From: Bacteroidales bacterium
GTDB lineage: Bacteria; Bacteroidota; Bacteroidia; Bacteroidales; UBA1402
NCBI GenBank assembly: GCA_017380635.1
Contig: JAFODP010000017.1
Coordinates: 62,001-126,000 of the forward strand
Direction of reading: 5' to 3'
Length of the DNA stretch: 64,000 nt
The notes beneath the pieces were generated by a model that was not told where the DNA came from, made no database searches, and worked only from the letters and a program-made list of their open reading frames with translations. The position numbers were made by a program, and so were the translations under genes. Below are positions 16,743-26,381 of this stretch, piece by piece. Position 1 is the first letter of the stretch. Every line of letters begins with the position of its first letter.

Positions 16743-19700
16743 TCACTGTCCTATCACCACATTGGTCTGGCCGGTCACATTGGCCTGATTTCCACCGCCG
16801 TAGACGTTGCCGCGGATATCTGCGCTTTTGGAAACTTCCGTACCGATGTTCACTTGGGTGTTACCAATTACCGCTGCAGCATTACCGCCACCAAACACAT
16901 TTCCGATAGCTCCAATCTTTCCTTTTTCGTGAATGGGCAAGGTCACTTTACTACCGTCGCTAAAAGTAATGGTTTGTCCATTATAGGCCCAATCACTTTC
17001 ACTATTATCACCTTTTTCTACGTTGATATTTACTGTAGGATTACCGGTTACAACAGCATCTGCACCCAAACCACCACCAAAGACATTACCAATACTGGTG
17101 AACGATATCAAGTTGATAGTAGGATGATCCTTACCTTCCGGAGTAGTATAAGCAGCTTGGTTACCACAACCATAGAGTTCACCAATGGAAATAGGATTAC
17201 AGCCGGTTTCATCAATAGTCACTGTAATAGAACCATTAATTGTACCACCTATATTATTACCACCAAACACACGGTCAAAATGGCCACTAGAGATAGTAAG
17301 ATTAATATCACCCTTTACATCGGCATTGCGTGCTCCACCATAGATCTCTTCCAGAGCCTTAATACAACCTAACACTATTTTTGAATCACCATCCATATAG
17401 GCTTCGTTACCACCGCCATAGATGCCACCAACATTAAGCGTACAGACGCCGGCATCGTCAACATAAGCAAGTGATTCTGTTACCACATTTCCTTTGGTAT
17501 TGCTGGCACCAAAGAGATTATGAACAGTACCACCTAACACACTGGCTTTAGACTTACCGGTTCCATACAAACCATTTGCATGATTATTTGCGTATGCCAC
17601 TGCATCGATAATACCCACATCAGCGCCCTTGTTTTTATTCCATGAAGTACCTCCGTCGAGTTTGTATTTATCCTTACCATTACCGCCACCAAAGACATTG
17701 CCTATCTCGTAGCCACCCAAGATAATAACATCGGTTGCCGGCGTTGCAGCAGCATTACCACCACCATAAACATATTCAATACTTGTCAAATCACAACCAT
17801 CAATTACCACCTGAACAGGTTTGTCTGTATTCTCGTGAGAGACAGTATTTCCACCATATATGTATGATGTAAACTGACCCTCAGCAAATGGATCTGTCGG
17901 ATTATAAGCGGCCAGATTACCGCCACCATACACTGCTTGCAGTTCGTAAATACCACTGTCTTTGGCTGGCTTTTGCTTTATGTTAGCCCCATCAAGAGTC
18001 ACGGTTTTGAGCACCTTCACCAAAACTGTTCCCTTAGGCGAACCGTTAATATTGTTACATCCAAACACGCGGCCCGAAGTAGGAATCGTATTATCCTCGT
18101 CATCTTTTGTTGTAGCCAATGTGAAGGCGGTTCCGTTGAGTGTCACGGTCACATTACCATTGACATCTGCTTTCGTATCGCTGTCGCCAAGACCGCCACC
18201 GTAGGCATCGCCATGGACAAGACCTCCCGTGAGATTTACAGCTGTTGTGTTATTGGCATCGGTATTTACCGTACCCAACGCCGAACCTCCATATACATCA
18301 CCGTAGATAGTACCACCATTAATATTAACTGCTACATTGCCAGACACTTGTGTAGCGTTACCATAGCCACCACCATGCACGTTGGCATGTGCTGCATCCG
18401 TACCAATAATACCGTTGGTCAAAGTTACAGTGGTGTTGCCCACCGTACCACTGGCGTTACTTCCGCCGTAGACGCCACTTGCGATGGTTCCACCAGTGAT
18501 GTCCACTACACCATTCACCGATACTCCGGCAGCATTACCGCCACCAAAGACACTACCACTGATAGTGCCGTTGATGATGTTGACATCGGTTGATCCCGTT
18601 ACAGCAGCAGCATCACCGCCACCCAATACATTCTGGGTCACCATTACGCTATGACCATCGGCACTGCCGTCGATATTCACTTTCGTAGCACCAGTAACAA
18701 CAGCAGTTGCACCCAAGCCACCACCGTAAACGCTACCTGTAACAGTTCCGTTCAAGATGTTAACCTCTGTATTGCCTGAGTATGCAGCTTGGTTTCCTGC
18801 GCCATAGACATTGCCCAGCGCATTAACGCCACAAGTACCTGTCCAATCTACATTTACTTGGATATCACCATTGATAGAACCGCTGGTATTATTACCACCA
18901 AACACGCGTTTGATATTTCCACCTGTAATATTCAGTGTAATTCCGGTATTAATATCAGCTGCATTTGCACCGCCATACACATCGCCAATACCTTCAGTTT
19001 CACCACCTGTACAACCAATGGTAATAATACCCGCATTACCTGCAGCTTCATTACCACCACCATACACTTCGGCAATGTTCATGGGGCAGGAAGCATCACC
19101 CTTCTCAATGGTCAAGTAAATATCTCCACCAATATCACCTTTGCTATTACTTCCTCCAAACACTTTGTTAATGTTACCGCCAGTAATACGCACATTCACG
19201 TCATTTGTAACATTTGCAACTTTTTGTGGCGTAGCATCCTTGTCTCCATGACCACCACCAAATACCATACCGGTAATCACACCACCATCGATAGTTACAT
19301 CGGTAGCACTTACGTCGGCCGCATTACCGCCACCGTAAACATTTCCAATCTTGGTGTTGCAATCGTTAAGCACTATCACTACGGGAGTTCCCACCACAGC
19401 AGCAGCATCACCACCACCATAAACATCACCATTTACAATAGCCACGTGTTCCGCCACATTGTCACCAATAGTCACCTTGGGATCTCCGGTGACAACTGCG
19501 GTAGCACCCAAACCACCACCATAAACATTGTTGGTAACAGTACCATTTAGAATATTTACAACCGAGCTTCCGGTATAGGCAGCCTCATTTCCTGCGCCAT
19601 AAACATATCCTAGAGCGTTCACTCCGCAAGGATTGGTTGTATTCCAATCTACATTTACTTCAACACTTCCATTAATATTACCGCTGGCGTTGTTTCCACC

Positions 19701-22700
19701 AAAAACGCGAGAAATACTTCCTCCGGTGATATTCAATGTAATATCGCTATTGATATCGGCAGCATTAGCACCACCATACACGTCGCCGATGCCTTCATCT
19801 TCGCCACCTGTACAGCCAATAGTAATCACGCCCGCGTTACCCGCAGCTTCATTGCCACCACCATACACTTCAGCAATATTCATGGGGCAAGAGCCGTCTT
19901 TATTAATATTAAGACTGATAGTTCCGCCGATGTCACCCATACTGTTACTACCACCAAAAACTTTGTTAATAGTACCGCCCATAATGTCCACTTTTACATT
20001 ATTAGTAACATCTGCGCCAATACCTTGTTCCTTATAACCATGTCCACCACCGAAGACATTGCCAATAGTGTTTCCACCCCAGATGGTAACATCGGTAGCT
20101 TGTACAGAGGCCGCATTACCACCTCCATAAACATACTCAATGCTATTGTCACATCCTTTAACCGTTACTATGGGTTTACCTCCGTAGTCAGCTTGATTGC
20201 CACCGCCATAAACAGCAAAGAGCGCATATTCATCATTAGAAGGTGCAGGGTCGGTAGCGTTAATTGTCACAGTTACAGATGATTTTGGCTCACCATTAAT
20301 ATTATTTGCACCATACACACCGCCTGATCCATTTGCGCCAGTTCCATCGGTAGTCTTTACGCTACCACCATTTACAGTCACAGTTACGGCTCCGTTTACG
20401 TTGGCTTCTTCAGTGGCATTACCCAAACCTCCTCCATAGAGCGAACCGTTAATGGTACCTTTATACATGGTAACGTAGGTATGGTCGGACGCGTCACTAT
20501 TTACTGTACCCAGTGCCGAACCGCCATATACATCGCCATAGACTGTTACGCCTGGGTCAGTAGTGTTTGAGCCCAAGGTAAGGGTAACATTTCCATCAAC
20601 TTTGGTGTCCTCGCCATATCCACCACCGTGGATATTGGCAGGTGCAGATGATGTACCTACCTGACCTCCGTTGATTTGCATGGTGACGTCGCCCTCGATG
20701 GTTCCCCTATCATTACTTCCACCATACACCCCTCCATTGACCTGACCATCATTCATTGTTACAAAAGTGTTGTCTCCACCTTTTTGGTTGCTTCCTCCAA
20801 ATACGCTACCTCCAATGTTTCCACCTAAAATATGAACATAGCTGTCCGTAGTATATCCATAGTTGCCACCACCATATACATCATGTTTAATAAAGGCTTC
20901 ATCAGCCACGACAAGCGTTGTTCCATGCGACATTTCACCACTTGTTCCAGCTCCACCGGCATAGCCCTTACCTGCGCCAAAGACATATCCTCCATTTACA
21001 CCATTAATAGACCATTCAGTGCCAGTTTGTCCGACATGGCAATCCCCTCCAATATACATTTTAGAATTGCCATAGGTTTGCCCTTGATCGTCCGATGTGC
21101 CATTGCATCCAGAACCAACCCAACCATAAACGGTTCCTCCTGTGAAAATCATTCTTCTGTTGCCGCCTGCAGGAGATTTAGCCGCACCTCCGTATATAGC
21201 ACCGCGAACAAGACCGCCTTTCATGCGGATATAGAGTGATTCGAAAGATGTTACTCCACGTCCTGAGTTATTCTCTAGGTCAATACCTCCAGCTATATTA
21301 GAGAGGATTCCGCCTTCTACAGTAAGAGAGCGTTTGCCGACTTTAGTTTGAGTACCAGCAACTGATAAATACATAGATTGGTATGCATCAGCTATGTTCG
21401 TTGACGATTCTTGTACATTACTACCAATATTGCCACTTCTTACGACAATGTTTAATGCTTCATTAGTAGCATTCACACTATTAGAGACGCCAAAAATAAC
21501 ATTATTAACAATTTTTAGTCCCTCATTATTTTGGGTTGCTCGATCATAATCACAACCCAAAACAGATTTAACATTAGGTGTTCCGCTTATAGTACTACCG
21601 CCTCCAGTATTACCATCCGAGCTAGTGTAATAACCCCTTAAGTAAGAAAGATAATTGTAAGTACCACTTTCAAGGCGAATCGTGTAGCTAGGATTAGTAA
21701 TGTCATCCTCGATACCACGTATGTAGTTTACCGTACCCGAACATCCGCGACCTACGATAAGGTCATGGCCGTTAGCGGTCCATGTGCTATTTGTTGCGCC
21801 CGTAATAGCAATGTTTTCAAATTTGGTGTCAGAGGTGGCTGTGAATGCGCCACTAATACTGCCACCCCCATTAGTACCATCAGGATATCTGGATGTAACA
21901 GTGAGCGGATAACTCTTTTGGAATGATGATGCTGAAGTACTACTTGTTACCACATGGAAGTTGCGCTCGTAAGAGTTGGAGTAGGATGTTAGGTTTCCTG
22001 TTCCTGATGTTACATATGCTTGTGCCCATAGCGCTTCGAACTCTACTTCGTTGCCGTATTCGTTTGATGTAACAAATCGAATTTCTGTATCAGCGGGGAT
22101 GATGTTATTCGCAAAACCATTTCCGTTTACATCAGTGATGTTTAATCCTGAAGATTTTCTCTTCACACGCCATGCGTAGAAGCCGCGATAAGTCGATGTC
22201 GTTATCGTTTGTGGCGAAACAGTAACAGCGATGGGGGGAGAGCTTACAACTGTTGTACCTGATGCTGTCACAGAACCTATTTGGGTGCCAGAGCTATTGT
22301 TTAGTCTGGCTGTTATGGTGGGTCGATAATTGTTTTGGTTTCTAGCCCCCTTTGCTGTCAATGTGATTGTTGTTCCTGCTTTAACCTGTATCGTTGCATC
22401 ACCATTTGACCTTCCGCTGCCACTTTGCTGCTTCCCTTCAGGGTCTGTATAGGTATAAGTAACCTCAGCTTGTTCTTGACTAAACCAATCGCTATAAGTC
22501 CATTGTTCACAGCTCCATTCCAAATAAACAGTTCCATAGGTTGGAGTGATAGTTACTGTACTGCTATTTCCCGTAGGTCTCACTAAGAAAGGATTAGGAA
22601 TAGTGGTATATGGAACATTCCCTGTGCCGTCTACATTCTCTCTTTCGAGTGTCTTGTAATACACGAAAACGTTTGCATCATCATTGGGACCCACCTTAAC

Positions 22701-24284
22701 AGTAGTGGCATCCAGACTAAATGAAGTTGGGTTCTCCACCGCTTCTGCAGCACTAGCATTGGTTACAGTTTTTGTACCATTACCATAGTAGGTAATCTTC
22801 ACGTCTGATGGTTTCAAGCTATGAATAGGACATTCCTCATCACTATAGTAACTCCATTTATGGTCCTCGTAGTCAAATAAGGTTACCGTTCCTCCAGATA
22901 CTCCCGAAGGTATTGTCACCGTGGCCGATGCCACTGACGAGCTGTTCCAACCGTCGCAAATCGCAATGGCATTGACCGTAGTCATAGTGGCAAGGCCGGA
23001 TATTGTTCCTCCATTGTATTGTGTTCCATTGGTGGGCGATGGTGTAGAGCCATCTGTGGTGTAGTAGATTGTAGCACCTGCCGTTGCACTGATGGTTGCT
23101 GTGCCTGCTTCAGCGTTGACTTGGATGACAGGTTCAGGAAGGGTCAGCGTTACCTGTTGGGTTGTGACAGCCGACACATTGCCGTTGCGGACGGTTACTG
23201 CCTTGATGGTGACAGGAGATGTTGTGCTAGTGGAAAGATCGATAGCACCAATATATACTGTACCATTTGTTGCTGTAGGATCACTGCCGTCGAGAGTATA
23301 GCGGATAGATGTCGTGCCTGTCGCTTCTGTGCTCAAGGTCACACTGTTTCCGCTAATATTGATGATTGGCGCGGAAGGGGTTGTACCTTGGATGGTAATT
23401 TCCTTCGTCCCAATCAGGGTTGTGCCTGCTGGAGCAGCTGGAGTGCCACCGGTAGCTGTTGCTGTCACGGTGAGGGTCAGCGTGACATCGCTTTGTGGCA
23501 AACTGCCGACTGTTACCACACCTGAATTATTAACTGTAGCATAACTATTGCTTTCCAGACTCCATGCATAGGTAAGGGTCGCATTAGCGGGAGTGATGGC
23601 TGTGTTGCCGCTAAAGAAGTGGTCTGCATTATTGAAACGATAATTGGTATAACCTCCTGCCTGATAGGCTGCACCCGTTGCAGTGTATTTGGAATTACCT
23701 GTTGCCGTTAAAACATCTGCCCCATTGATAGTGGGATTGGTGGAGGTAGAAACGACATCAGTTACAGTAACAGTATAAGGAATAAAAGCATTTGTTGCAC
23801 TATTACTCGTAGTAATAGTAGAACCGGAATTATGTATATAGCGGTAAGTTCCGCCATTATAATAATAAATAGATGATCCATCGCCACCATACCAACGTCT
23901 TTGAGTATTAGTAGAAGCAACTATTGAAGTTCCATCGTAATAATAGAGGTAGTAGTTTGTGTTATTCTTGTTTCGGATGTTAATACGGGTATTAGTGCTT
24001 AGAGAATAGTCTCCATTATTATAACCTTGCCAAACACAAGTCGCATCCGGTGTAGTTTTAGCAACAAGTTGATTGTTATTATCCATACCCACATAGTATG
24101 TGGTGCCACCCGTTGTATATGTGATGACATAGTCAGCCGCCCTGGCTCCGAAAGCAAAGCTTAGCAGCAAAACGAGGAGTACGGCGATGCGACGGAAATT
24201 GTTAGCAGAATTGCGGGCAAAATTGCAAGTAGACATATATGCAGAAACGCATGTAGAAGATGGATTGAAATTTGTTTTCATCAT
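16743..24284 (-). CDS. Giant YGGGN-repeat surface protein (about 2,513 aa)
   Basis: A very large secreted protein of unknown function. I chose the ATG at 24284 (MMKTNFNPSS); an alternative is 24236 (MSTCNFARNS). A hydrophobic signal follows (RRIAVLLVLLLSFAFGARA|A). Then come an unassigned N-terminal domain (about 55-190), an Ig-like section, two chitobiase-C-like beta modules (RYTLDGSDPTATNGTVY and YYTTDGSTPSPTNGTQY), an unassigned beta-rich stretch, and from about residue 830 to the end a long array of repeats of the form (N/S)VYGGGNxAxVxGxTxVxIxGGxI. This is probably a beta-solenoid. Within it, roughly 0.8-kb blocks are duplicated. It ends abruptly in a repeat (QANVTGQTNVVIGQ), with no T9SS tail. 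It is divergent from the fimbrial locus. An adhesin or filamentous surface role is inferred only. Confidence 0.85.
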   Translation of the reverse strand: MMKTNFNPSSTCVSAYMSTCNFARNSANNFRRIAVLLVLLLSFAFGARAADYVITYTTGGTTYYVGMDNNNQLVAKTTPDATCVWQGYNNGDYSLSTNTRINIRNKNNTNYYLYYYDGTSIVASTNTQRRWYGGDGSSIYYYNGGTYRYIHNSGSTITTSNSATNAFIPYTVTVTDVVSTSTNPTINGADVLTATGNSKYTATGAAYQAGGYTNYRFNNADHFFSGNTAITPANATLTYAWSLESNSYATVNNSGVVTVGSLPQSDVTLTLTVTATATGGTPAAPAGTTLIGTKEITIQGTTPSAPIINISGNSVTLSTEATGTTSIRYTLDGSDPTATNGTVYIGAIDLSTSTTSPVTIKAVTVRNGNVSAVTTQQVTLTLPEPVIQVNAEAGTATISATAGATIYYTTDGSTPSPTNGTQYNGGTISGLATMTTVNAIAICDGWNSSSVASATVTIPSGVSGGTVTLFDYEDHKWSYYSDEECPIHSLKPSDVKITYYGNGTKTVTNASAAEAVENPTSFSLDATTVKVGPNDDANVFVYYKTLERENVDGTGNVPYTTIPNPFLVRPTGNSSTVTITPTYGTVYLEWSCEQWTYSDWFSQEQAEVTYTYTDPEGKQQSGSGRSNGDATIQVKAGTTITLTAKGARNQNNYRPTITARLNNSSGTQIGSVTASGTTVVSSPPIAVTVSPQTITTSTYRGFYAWRVKRKSSGLNITDVNGNGFANNIIPADTEIRFVTSNEYGNEVEFEALWAQAYVTSGTGNLTSYSNSYERNFHVVTSSTSASSFQKSYPLTVTSRYPDGTNGGGSISGAFTATSDTKFENIAITGATNSTWTANGHDLIVGRGCSGTVNYIRGIEDDITNPSYTIRLESGTYNYLSYLRGYYTSSDGNTGGGSTISGTPNVKSVLGCDYDRATQNNEGLKIVNNVIFGVSNSVNATNEALNIVVRSGNIGSNVQESSTNIADAYQSMYLSVAGTQTKVGKRSLTVEGGILSNIAGGIDLENNSGRGVTSFESLYIRMKGGLVRGAIYGGAAKSPAGGNRRMIFTGGTVYGWVGSGCNGTSDDQGQTYGNSKMYIGGDCHVGQTGTEWSINGVNGGYVFGAGKGYAGGAGTSGEMSHGTTLVVADEAFIKHDVYGGGNYGYTTDSYVHILGGNIGGSVFGGSNQKGGDNTFVTMNDGQVNGGVYGGSNDRGTIEGDVTMQINGGQVGTSSAPANIHGGGYGEDTKVDGNVTLTLGSNTTDPGVTVYGDVYGGSALGTVNSDASDHTYVTMYKGTINGSLYGGGLGNATEEANVNGAVTVTVNGGSVKTTDGTGANGSGGVYGANNINGEPKSSVTVTINATDPAPSNDEYALFAVYGGGNQADYGGKPIVTVKGCDNSIEYVYGGGNAASVQATDVTIWGGNTIGNVFGGGHGYKEQGIGADVTNNVKVDIMGGTINKVFGGSNSMGDIGGTISLNINKDGSCPMNIAEVYGGGNEAAGNAGVITIGCTGGEDEGIGDVYGGANAADINSDITLNITGGSISRVFGGNNASGNINGSVEVNVDWNTTNPCGVNALGYVYGAGNEAAYTGSSVVNILNGTVTNNVYGGGLGATAVVTGDPKVTIGDNVAEHVAIVNGDVYGGGDAAAVVGTPVVIVLNDCNTKIGNVYGGGNAADVSATDVTIDGGVITGMVFGGGHGDKDATPQKVANVTNDVNVRITGGNINKVFGGSNSKGDIGGDIYLTIEKGDASCPMNIAEVYGGGNEAAGNAGIITIGCTGGETEGIGDVYGGANAADINTGITLNITGGNIKRVFGGNNTSGSINGDIQVNVDWTGTCGVNALGNVYGAGNQAAYSGNTEVNILNGTVTGSVYGGGLGATAVVTGATKVNIDGSADGHSVMVTQNVLGGGDAAAVTGSTDVNIINGTISGSVFGGGNAAGVSVNGVVDITGGTIASGVYGGSNASGTVGNTTVTLTNGIIGTDAAHANVHGGGYGNATQVSGNVAVNINGGTIYGDVYGGSALGTVNTDANNTTAVNLTGGLVHGDAYGGGLGDSDTKADVNGNVTVTLNGTAFTLATTKDDEDNTIPTSGRVFGCNNINGSPKGTVLVKVLKTVTLDGANIKQKPAKDSGIYELQAVYGGGNLAAYNPTDPFAEGQFTSYIYGGNTVSHENTDKPVQVVIDGCDLTSIEYVYGGGNAAATPATDVIILGGYEIGNVFGGGNGKDKYKLDGGTSWNKNKGADVGIIDAVAYANNHANGLYGTGKSKASVLGGTVHNLFGASNTKGNVVTESLAYVDDAGVCTLNVGGIYGGGNEAYMDGDSKIVLGCIKALEEIYGGARNADVKGDINLTISSGHFDRVFGGNNIGGTINGSITVTIDETGCNPISIGELYGCGNQAAYTTPEGKDHPTINLISFTSIGNVFGGGLGADAVVTGNPTVNINVEKGDNSESDWAYNGQTITFSDGSKVTLPIHEKGKIGAIGNVFGGGNAAAVIGNTQVNIGTEVSKSADIRGNVYGGGNQANVTGQTNVVIGQ
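18540..20140 (-). repeat. Two tandem super-repeats of about 0.8 kb inside the giant gene
   Basis: Two blocks of about 264-267 codons follow one another. Matching landmarks lie 801 bp apart (the SCPMNIAEVYGGGNEAAGNA segment, plus 19081 and 19882) and 792 bp apart (the VYGGGNAA...ATDVTI segment, plus 19301 and 20093). Both periods are multiples of three, so the frame is kept. A third, more diverged copy lies at about 17160-17760 (GELYGCGNQAAY, GGIYGGGNEAY, EEIYGGARNADV). Block borders are approximate. Confidence 0.65.
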
Positions 24285-24338
24285 CGTTTGAATTATCTCG
24301 ATTATCAGTGACAAAGTTTCGAATAAGCAAATTAACTG

Positions 24339-24346
24339 CAAAGATA
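24339..24346 (-). promoter_or_regulatory. -7 box of the giant minus-strand gene
   Basis: The minus strand reads TATCTTTG (TAnnTTTG), 55 bp before the ATG at 24284. The expected -33 region has TGTT rather than TTTG. The rest of the divergent gap (24347-24799) is very AT-rich, with no open frame or hairpin I can support. Confidence 0.5.
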
Positions 24347-24694
24347 CAAAACACCGCGGAAAATTAACAGCGTTTTTTCGGAATATTTTACCTAATATAT
24401 GCAAGTTTGTTGTTTAAGACAGAAATCATCAAGAAAAATTTGCGAGAAAATAGGTTAATTATAGCTGCAATTTATTGTTAATTTATTTACAACTAATCGC
24501 CTTGCAAAAGCAAAGATAGATAACAATATATTTACAAAACACAAAGCTAATATTAAATATTATTACATCATTTTATTAACGCAAATCGGCCCATTTTGAA
24601 GCCTATTTTCACCCCCCCTTAAAATATTTTGTGTACCAAAGTGTTACAAAATGACCCAAAAAATCCTTTTTTAGTGATAAAAAACGCCGAATCA

Positions 24695-24726
24695 TTTCTT
24701 CAATTTAGAAATAGTCTCTACCTTCG
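24695..24726 (+). promoter_or_regulatory. Weak promoter candidate of the fimbrial locus
   Basis: TTTC at 24695-24698 and TACCTTCG at 24719-24726 are 20 bp apart and each differ by one base from the TTTG / TAnnTTTG consensus. It lies 73 bp before the predicted TTG start of the OmpA-like gene. No better candidate is visible in the gap. Confidence 0.35.
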
Positions 24727-24799
24727 CGGCTTGTAAAAATGTACGCACGCATATACACGCGCGAGACGCATAATAGATGAAGAGACAAATTATTCGGGG

Positions 24800-26374
24800 T
24801 TGAAAAAATTCAGCAACATACAGACGCTTATTTGCATCAGGACGATTGCACGGGCAATGGTCTTGGCATTGCTATTGTTGTTAGGTCTGAGCGAAAGCAC
24901 CGCAGCCGAAGTTTCCACTAAAACTGAAGCCACCTCCACTGCCGCCGCTCAAACCGAAGCTGAAGCTACCTCCGAGGCCGCCGCTCAAACCGAAGCAGAA
25001 GCCGCCTCCGCTGCCGCCGCTCAAACTAAAACTGAAGCCACCTCCGCTGCCGCCGCTCAAACCGAAACTGAAGCCACCTCCGAGGCCGCCGCTCAAACCG
25101 AAGCTGAAGCCACCTCCACTGCCGCCATTGAGCCGAATAAGGTTACCCCGTCGTTCACCGATGAATGGAGCGAAGAAGATCGTCCGAATGCGCTGAGAGG
25201 CATCGAGGTACATTTCCGTTTCGACAAGAGCCGCCTCGACTTGGACTACATGGGCAACAAGCAAAGCCTCGAAAAATTCGCACAAGTAATAGACTCACTC
25301 GGACTGAACATGATCGACTCGGTGCTCATCGTATCGCAATCGTCACCCGAAGGGGTCTTCGAACACAACCTCAGACTGTCGCAACGCCGTGCCGCCACCA
25401 TGCGCCGGGTTATCGAAGAACGTCATCCCGAACTGAGCGACAAACTCTTTGTTCATCCCGACGGAGAATCTTGGCAACGTCTGCGCGAATATGTGGTGAA
25501 AGACAGCCTCATGAAACAAAGCACCATCGACAAAGTATTGGCCGTCATCGACGCCGATGTGAATATCGGCACCAAGAAATGGCGCATGGAGCAATTGGAC
25601 ATCTATCCCTATCTTAGAAAAACCTACTACCCTCGCATCCGTAACTCGGTGTTCTGTATCGTTTACTTCGACGACGGATTGAGTCTTTTGGTAGCCGAAC
25701 AACCCAAACGCATGGAAACGGAAGAAGTAGCCGAAGAGCCCGTTTTCCGTGACGATTTTCCCTCACAAAACAGCATTACCTACCGCGAACCCATGTTGCA
25801 CGTTCATAGCAATTTGCTCTACGACGCTGTGACGGTGGCCAACATCGGTATCGAATATTATCCGCACAACTCGCGTTACACCATCGCGGCCAATTATACC
25901 GCACCTTGGTGGGGCAGCCAGAAAAACCATCGTTATCTGCAAGCCATCGACGGAGAGTTGGAAGTGCGCCGTTACTTTGAAAAGCCCGAAGGCTTCGATG
26001 CGGAAAAAGGTCTCAGCGGACATTATCTGGCAGCTTACGGACATGGCAATCTTTACGACATCGCTTTCGACGCCACCAAGAGAGGTTGGCAAGGCGAAGG
26101 TTGGGGCCTCGGTTTGGGTTATGGTTATGTTTGGCAACCCTGGAAAGACAAACGCTGGAAAGTGGAAGCTTTCGTACGATTCGGCTATTATCAGAGCCTG
26201 TACGACCCCTATCATGCCAGCGATCCTTTCAACGGCAAATATTATTACGACTGGGAAGGCAAGATTGAAGACTTTATTCGACGCAATCACCGTCTGAGAT
26301 GGTTCGGACCTACCGGCATCGGTATCAATCTGAGCTACGATATTTTTATGAGAAAAGTAAAATTGGAACGATAA
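24800..26374 (+). CDS. OmpA/DUF3575-type outer-membrane protein of the fimbrial locus
   Basis: A 524-aa envelope protein. From the TTG start at 24800 it has a signal peptide (KKFSNIQTLICIRTIARAMV, then LALLLLLGLSESTAAE). The next ATG (24857) would remove the basic n-region. Residues 40-111 are six 12-residue Ala/Glu/Thr repeats. Residues about 125-270 form an OmpA-like domain (IEVHFRFDKSRLDLDYMGNK, SQSSPEGVFEHNLRLSQRRA). The C-terminal 190 residues are a DUF3575-like barrel (LHVHSNLLYDAVTVANIGIE, AANYTAPWWG, LGLGYGYVWQPWK, GIGINLSYDIF). Such proteins head Mfa-type fimbrial loci in Bacteroidales and may anchor or assist pilus assembly. It precedes the DUF5119 gene by 7 bp. Confidence 0.82.
   Translation: MKKFSNIQTLICIRTIARAMVLALLLLLGLSESTAAEVSTKTEATSTAAAQTEAEATSEAAAQTEAEAASAAAAQTKTEATSAAAAQTETEATSEAAAQTEAEATSTAAIEPNKVTPSFTDEWSEEDRPNALRGIEVHFRFDKSRLDLDYMGNKQSLEKFAQVIDSLGLNMIDSVLIVSQSSPEGVFEHNLRLSQRRAATMRRVIEERHPELSDKLFVHPDGESWQRLREYVVKDSLMKQSTIDKVLAVIDADVNIGTKKWRMEQLDIYPYLRKTYYPRIRNSVFCIVYFDDGLSLLVAEQPKRMETEEVAEEPVFRDDFPSQNSITYREPMLHVHSNLLYDAVTVANIGIEYYPHNSRYTIAANYTAPWWGSQKNHRYLQAIDGELEVRRYFEKPEGFDAEKGLSGHYLAAYGHGNLYDIAFDATKRGWQGEGWGLGLGYGYVWQPWKDKRWKVEAFVRFGYYQSLYDPYHASDPFNGKYYYDWEGKIEDFIRRNHRLRWFGPTGIGINLSYDIFMRKVKLER
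24917..25132 (+). repeat. 36-bp in-frame tandem repeat, six copies
   Basis: Six consecutive 36-bp units encode variants of TEAEATSEAAAQ: TKTEATSTAAAQ, TEAEATSEAAAQ, TEAEAASAAAAQ, TKTEATSAAAAQ, TETEATSEAAAQ, TEAEATSTAAIE. High nucleotide identity suggests recent expansion and a copy number that may vary between strains without breaking the frame. It forms a flexible acidic linker after the signal peptide. Confidence 0.85.
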
Positions 26375-26381
26375 CAGAACA

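Noticed and set aside
16743..24284. Regular short DNA repeats that could suggest a CRISPR array
   Set aside because: The repeats are degenerate, in frame and coding for YGGGN; spacer and repeat lengths are not constant and there is no cas gene.
24881..25285. A glycine-rich minus-strand frame (GGGFSFGLSGG repeats)
   Set aside because: It is the reverse strand of the 36-bp Ala/Glu repeat of the OmpA-like gene; the apparent protein repeat is a by-product.
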